A stretch of DNA of 18,437 nucleotides, taken from the NCBI GenBank assembly GCA_964481075.1, contig CAYZSD010000064.1, positions 1 to 18,437 of the forward strand. The letters are read 5' to 3'. Below are positions 17,801 through 18,437 of this stretch, piece by piece. The position numbers and the translations under genes were made by a program. The notes under the pieces were generated by a model that was not told where the DNA came from, ran no database searches, and saw only the letters and a program-made list of their open reading frames with translations. The first letter of the stretch is position 1, and each line of letters starts with the position of its first letter. The DNA comes from MWFE01 sp964481075. GTDB lineage: Bacteria > Bacteroidota > Bacteroidia > Bacteroidales > Tenuifilaceae.

Positions 17801-18437
17801 GTACAAGTACTTCATGAATGCAGGTTGGGACGGTGGCGAATGGCCTGGCGATCCAAACCGCGTTGTAGTTGTTGAGAACGACATGGTGGTTAATGATACA
17901 TGGGGACTACCCAAGTATAACCTCAACCTTGTAGCTAACCCACTTGAAGGTGGTGTTGTTTCAGGAAGCGGTAACTACGTTGCTGGTGCTGAGGTTAACG
18001 TTTCAGCAGTTGCAAACGATAGCTATGTGTTTGTTAACTGGACAACTGCCTCTGGTGTAGTTGTGAGCGAGGCTCCTGCTTTCGTTTACACAATGCCAGA
18101 AGCGCATACTACTCTAGTTGCTAACTTCCAGTATGTTGAGCCAACCTACTACATCCTCACTCTACTGGCTGAACCAGTTGTGGGCGGAACTGTTTATGGT
18201 GCTGGTGAATACTATGCAGGTGAAGTTATAGCAATCGGTGCTTTAGCTAACGAAGGCTACGAGTTTGTTAGCTGGACTGATGTTGAAGGCAACTTGGTAA
18301 GTGCTTCAATGCAATTCGTTTATACGATGCCAGAAGCCGATGTAACTCTGATTGCCCACTTCGAGATGATTGCTCCACCAACCTACACCCTCACCCTTCT
18401 GGTTAACCCAGAGGAAGGTGGCTACGTGTACGGCGAA
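8877..18437 (+). CDS. Giant secreted multidomain adhesin-like protein (3' end outside window)
   Basis: Reading from the ATG at 8877, 3187 codons run to the last base with no stop. A signal peptide (residues 1-21, MRKTLSLLLT ... TLAQ) is followed only by beta-sandwich modules, no catalytic domain. Order by position: anchor-J 9021-9490; CARDB-like 9501-9825; lectin-like sandwich 9826-10350; X2-like 10353-10646; Big_4-type Ig 10647-10902; anchor-J 10905-11366; two regulatory-like repeats 11367-11860; ASH/anchor-D-like 11865-12175; anchor-J 12177-12707; three regulatory-like repeats 12708-13389; InlB-like 13398-13631; three DUF5018-like 13638-14448; four cadherin-like beta-sandwich repeats 14457-15482; anchor-J 15489-15960; InlB-like 15966-16199; split regulatory-like domain 16194-17027; split starch-binding-like domain 17037-17906; InlB-like repeats from 17916. 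It is probably a T9SS-exported surface adhesin binding glycans; a sorting domain would lie past the window. Domain names rest on motif memory, not searches. Confidence 0.9.
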   Translation, partial: MRKTLSLLLTILILSGVTLAQDRVRKDLNFVEVQQGAKAVNPSYTTSKDVIFSQGFNDATFPPTGWTRTQLGTGTTNWVRVTTGMYAGTGGAQHAYSASSVNPNSWLVSPPITLGSGAYSLTFWEKNQYVPTWYDYSGVLISSGSGDAGHADFVEIYESAVALANYAQMEIDISEYAGQTIYIAFVYQGSDAHNWWVDEVAINETIIVDNDAAAISVDMFPNIGTGLPAEVGGTVKNTGELSNTFAVTITITTAGGETAFTATESVTVAPGQLQSIDFGLWTPEAAGAYTATLETGLFGDENPNNNIVTRTINVINNLIWGKNIDFTGSTSGIISTNLGALPNGLIETADDFILPDGVWMITSIRPVGFQTAGTLTGYQVKIYADNEGAPGDEVFSTFVASTVTTNPILTFANPLILPGGHYWLMVAGNYPTASAVAGGRWNWTTWNKLTANAAMLRDNPELFGVGNAWNTLAAIGVAGAGSTNFAIYGTNEPFISPTAADYVVDDPDDVTTTITWVSAEGITSISDGTYELVAGEDFFVTELDEYTSTLTISESYLATVLEALNDEVVLTITFDTGDEATFTITADVLTIVSVGTFSPISALMGTAFEDLPLPAQVQVTLNNGETALLDVVWAAGTYNPGAAGAYTLTGAIQLVNGSPANPSNFVTTIVVNVVYVAGYVLENFDQVTTLPAYWTSNFTNTAAVGVNGTRALRRNLWSSAPTGFWQTPLTAAGEDLYFSFMYKVYNYSGGGATPAGTFVFTFKVSTDFGATFEDILVIDGTNHEPSTNFALVEVDMSDYADADYVIVRMDAQWISGDYYATFDNVMLGTFYDATFAVSNGTEPVEGANVTLTGVGSMLTDADGLASFVVPNGTFSYSVAAAGYLTFNGEVTVQNSDALVDVELLAINQVTFTVTNAETALIEGATISYAGIGAGYAGPVELSGTLTTNASGVASVFLPNGEYTFTAYKVGYYEVEGDFDVEGVAVNVPVVLPVAPPILTATPSPLVFGDVPVATTKSLAVTLKNIGTGTLTIQPEDIVLAGDAEFTLTPVANPISLTTNQTATVTIVFNPMVTGLHEATLTIVDNQAVETVVEITGNGFAFDVPMGENFNGTTFPPAMWTRWDGLLTEESTLVTTTSGWFHHVFGNLTPAANNAAYVNIYGTRKHWLVTPPINIGEGGANTYLDFDIALTPWVGTAQSTLGTTDKVAVVISTDGTWSSNNILIDWDATDVISPTGDHYTIPLDGYSGIVRIGFYAERPTGNTPDLRFYVDNVKVEERYSVTLTFVDDTPENEPLAETAITVNGVGYVTDPDGQLSFQLIPGSYSWTVDVDGFLAGVAEFDVVDADVEETFVLNKLYTITFTVTDQDGEPLADALFTFEGEEYELDADGMLEFIVINGTYEFTASLEGHTSVEDVVVVANADVEVEVILFGSFPVTFTVVDQNGLPLEGAIVDFNGEVVETDEDGLAEYIANVGTYTFTVTLDGYLGVEAEITVATEALEVLVTLYEFYEITLLVNPEEVDYPEVAGIVEGAGMYYHGQEVTVYAEPSHYWAFVNWTVDEEVVSEEAEFTFIAEGDITLVANFEYVPEAEILSFELVEQVGVAEIDSENATIHLFVNFEANLAELTPIIEVSLLATVSPASGETVDFSNSVLEPVEYVVTADDGSTKTWFVTVEISDATAARIEGITFYGNESAIDEIIIDNETFTVSVWVTFGTNVATLTPTITISFGATIDPVPFTGDITAFGVATEYTVTAADGEHFNVWSVIVLESPNTAAEIEAFVLAEQTGPAIIDSEAATVEIEVALGTDLSELTPIIDISANATIDPESSTPQDFTLPVVYTVTSQSGVEKVWTVYVTIEPNWDATLAEITIDEVALEGFESDVYDYVVELLYGTTIVPVVDAVATDANATIVITDAAELPGITTIEVTAEDGITVLVYTIEFTIGLNFDATLASLTYDGVLVPGFDSDVLEYAIVLPYGTTEVPEVDAVATDINATLVITQAEELPGVASVVVTAEDGISELTYSVEFTVAGPSTDATLANLTVDGVTVAGFNAAVLVYNVVLPYGTTVIPVVGAAASYPTATLVVNQATALPGAATVVVTAEDAETELTYTVNFSIAEPSTIATLSNLTVDGVTVAGFNPEILVYNVVVPFGTVEIPQVGAVAADPNADLVITQAVAIPGFATVDVTAEDGETELTYTVYFEFPPVYELPFAEDFTDVAVGAIPANWARTHGNWGAIASANAGGAAPEMRLNWSPSVTGELRLHTPWIDGDVDYDFHLSFRHMVNHYSDTYNISAQITTDGVEWESVWSVAVTGSISAQIIDIDLTDYQGETFMLAFVFTGNTFNLNYWYIDNVSIYEYIPPVYYDLTLVANPEEGGTVNGAGSYVEGHNVYVTATPATGYMLINWTDENGEIVSNSANFVFTMPAEDVTLTANFIVIENFMVTFNVENQFGAPVENAMISVLPTAKKATVPTTLERVGTSEIINNSDATLTAVSADSPVAFGGKDEWIHWDSGENTNGIGTNGVANFHIASRWYPADLAAYDGMVISKISFFPRFADCVYTVKVWTGADAIEIYSQVATNITPNEWNIVELDVPVVISAADQLWFGVNINTQGGHPAGCDAGPQVAGKGNMIYWSNTWQELTALNPALTYNWNIQAYVEAGVEPIVLYTNASGIASFEAPVGNYTYVVEKDNHVPASGTFSVIDSEVEVSVELYEMTELKTVTFNVDMTDVEGFDPWADNVYLTGSFTGWAEPGSPNSIQMTLVRNEKDPPYNFSESFEGFDDFATDLSPWTTYQVTTGPTYGSNSFDFPGEATEFAFMAFNPSQTTPPIADTHPAVDGSKYAIAVQYTSTNDNKWLITPELSINQTSQLSFWVKSITAQYGLERFKVMVSTTGTEPANFTMISAGSYLEAPTEWTQFTFDLSAFAGETVHIGINYVSYDAFFFMLDNFQVTAQTDVPEELIYTATIMVEPGTYEYKYFMNAGWDGGEWPGDPNRVVVVENDMVVNDTWGLPKYNLNLVANPLEGGVVSGSGNYVAGAEVNVSAVANDSYVFVNWTTASGVVVSEAPAFVYTMPEAHTTLVANFQYVEPTYYILTLLAEPVVGGTVYGAGEYYAGEVIAIGALANEGYEFVSWTDVEGNLVSASMQFVYTMPEADVTLIAHFEMIAPPTYTLTLLVNPEEGGYVYGE
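10353..10646 (+). other. X2-like module within the giant protein
   Basis: The stretch ISPTAADYVVDDPDDVTTTI ... TYELVAGEDFFVTELD ... LTISESYLAT ... TITFDTGDEATFTI follows the X2 (CBM_X2) pattern: I-S-P-x-x-A near the start, Y-x-(L/V)-x-x-G-x-D-(Y/F) in the middle, T-(L/V)-T-I-x-x-x-(Y/F)-L, and a final TF-x-x-G-x-x-A-T-(F/L)-x-I. X2 modules occur in cellulosomal and other glycan-binding extracellular proteins. Its presence supports attachment to carbohydrate or cell wall. Confidence 0.6.
12708..13389 (+). repeat. Three carboxypeptidase-regulatory-like repeats
   Basis: Units start at 12708, 12942 and 13170 (78 and 76 residues apart) and share V-T-F-x-V-x-D-x-x-G-x-P-L-x-x-A, then D-x-D-G-x-x-(E/S)-(F/Y), then G-(T/S)-Y-x-(F/W)-(T/S)-(A/V), and an alternating Val/Glu strand at the end. 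These are Ig-like folds related to the regulatory domain of carboxypeptidases, common as spacers in Bacteroidota surface proteins. The same pattern appears in the regions before 11860 and, split, at 16194-17027. Confidence 0.75.
13638..14448 (+). repeat. Three DUF5018-like repeats in the giant protein
   Basis: Units begin at 13638 (AEILSFELVEQ), 13914 (ARIEGITFYG) and 14196 (AEIEAFVLAEQ), 92 and 94 residues apart. Each has LTP-x-I in the middle and ends with Y-x-V-T-(A/S)-x-(D/S)-G and W-x-V-x-(V/I). The first and third are clearly close to the third repeat of the divergent protease (AEILAFELNEQ). Confidence 0.8.
14457..15482 (+). repeat. Four tandem cadherin-like beta-sandwich repeats
   Basis: Units start at 14457, 14715, 14976 and 15237, spaced 86, 87 and 87 residues. 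Each reads (D/I)-A-T-L-(A/S)-x-(L/I)-T, then V-x-(L/V)-x-G-F-(D/N/E), Y-x-(V/I)-x-(L/V)-P-(Y/F)-G-T, A-T-(L/I)-V-(I/V) and VTAEDG-x-(T/S)-x-L-x-Y-(T/S)-(V/I). This matches the cadherin-like beta-sandwich family (PF12733). Units 3 and 4 share 34 identical bases in a row (14989-15022 and 15250-15283), the sign of recent duplication or gene conversion. Confidence 0.85.
16194..17027 (+). other. Carboxypeptidase-regulatory-like domain split by a nested lectin-like domain
   Basis: The N-terminal half FMVTFNVENQFGAPVENAMI (16194-16280) and the C-terminal half TNASGIASFEAPVGNYTYVV ... SEVEVSVELYE (about 16875-17027) together make one normal repeat of this type. Between them lie about 198 residues with IHWDSGENTNGIGTNGVANF, ISKISFFP, YTVKVWTG, DQLWFGVNIN, a sandwich of the type seen at 9826-10350. 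The insert sits in the loop after the second strand. It carries the only two cysteines I found in the frame (DCVY and AGCDAG). Confidence 0.7.
17037..17906 (+). other. Starch-binding-like domain split by a nested anchor-J domain
   Basis: The N-terminal part TVTFNVDMTDVEGFDPWADN, then VYLTGSFTGWAEPGSPNSIQ (17037-17175), and the C-terminal part LIYTATIMVEPGTYEYKYFM, then AGWDGGEWPGDPNRVV (about 17751-17906), form one CBM20/48-like fold as found in many Bacteroidota proteins, where the halves are contiguous. Here about 190 residues of an anchor-J domain (SESFEGFDDFATDLSPW to FFFMLDNFQVTA) interrupt it at 17181-17750. The exposed GSFTGW and AGWDGG aromatics are intact, so binding could be preserved. 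Confidence 0.75.
17916..18437 (+). repeat. InlB-like (divergent B-repeat) tandem units, continuing past the window
   Basis: Units start at 17916, 18150 and 18384, exactly 78 residues apart, the last one cut by the window edge. Pattern: Y-x-L-x-L-x-(A/V)-(N/E)-P-x-x-G-G-x-V-x-G-(S/A)-G, x-V-x-x-x-A-x-x-(N/D)-(E/D)-x-Y-x-F-V-(N/S)-W-T, F-V-Y-T-M-P-E-A, T-L-(V/I)-A-(N/H)-F. Single units of the same length occur at 13398-13631 and 15966-16199. In bacterial surface proteins such repeats make a stiff stalk. Confidence 0.85.

Noticed and set aside
1..18437. CRISPR array, tRNA or rRNA genes, insertion sequence or integrase
   Set aside because: The only tandem repeats are protein-coding modules or 7-base units without spacers; no cloverleaf, ribosomal RNA sequence or transposase motif was found on either strand.

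Overview
The window comes from a member of the Bacteroidota, most likely the order Bacteroidales. The signs are a subtilisin-type protease ending in a type A type IX secretion (T9SS) sorting domain, a very large secreted protein built from modules typical of T9SS cargo (choice-of-anchor J, InlB-like, carboxypeptidase-regulatory-like), A-rich translation starts without Shine-Dalgarno sequences, and TAnnTTTG-type -7 boxes.

Positions 2-547 hold the 3' end of a PAS-domain sensor protein that stops right after its last PAS fold. Convergent to it (571-1284, minus) is a polyprenyl-phosphate sugar synthase of the DPM1 type. Divergent from that synthase is a tight plus-strand cluster: a GT-C (PMT/ArnT-like) membrane glycosyltransferase (1372-3063), a GtrA-type small membrane protein (3064-3444, abutting) and a secreted, probably outer-membrane beta-barrel protein (3425-4453, overlapping gtrA by 20 bases). 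The first three make sense together: load a sugar on a polyprenyl carrier, move it across the inner membrane, and transfer it to an acceptor. The acceptor cannot be read from the sequence.

Positions 4454-4844 are a non-coding patchwork of short tandem repeats and small hairpins. The minus-strand gene at 4845-8345 encodes a 1166-residue S8 protease with an intact catalytic triad, a fibronectin-III-like domain, an anchor-J-like lectin domain, three DUF5018-like repeats and a T9SS sorting domain. A 531-base AT-rich region (8346-8876) separates it from a divergent giant gene.

From 8877 to the end of the window a single reading frame of 3187 codons stays open with no stop. It encodes a signal peptide followed by about two dozen beta-sandwich modules and runs off the edge. 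This is the main feature of the window. The protein is a mosaic: three runs of tandem modules, five anchor-J domains, and two places where one whole domain sits inside a loop of another, splitting a carboxypeptidase-regulatory-like domain and a starch-binding-like domain. It shares the DUF5018-like module with the divergent protease, its base composition falls from about 57-60% G+C in sampled 5' lines to about 38-43% in sampled 3' lines, and I found no Bacteroides-type O-glycosylation sequon in it. No RNA gene, CRISPR array, transposase or integrase was seen.
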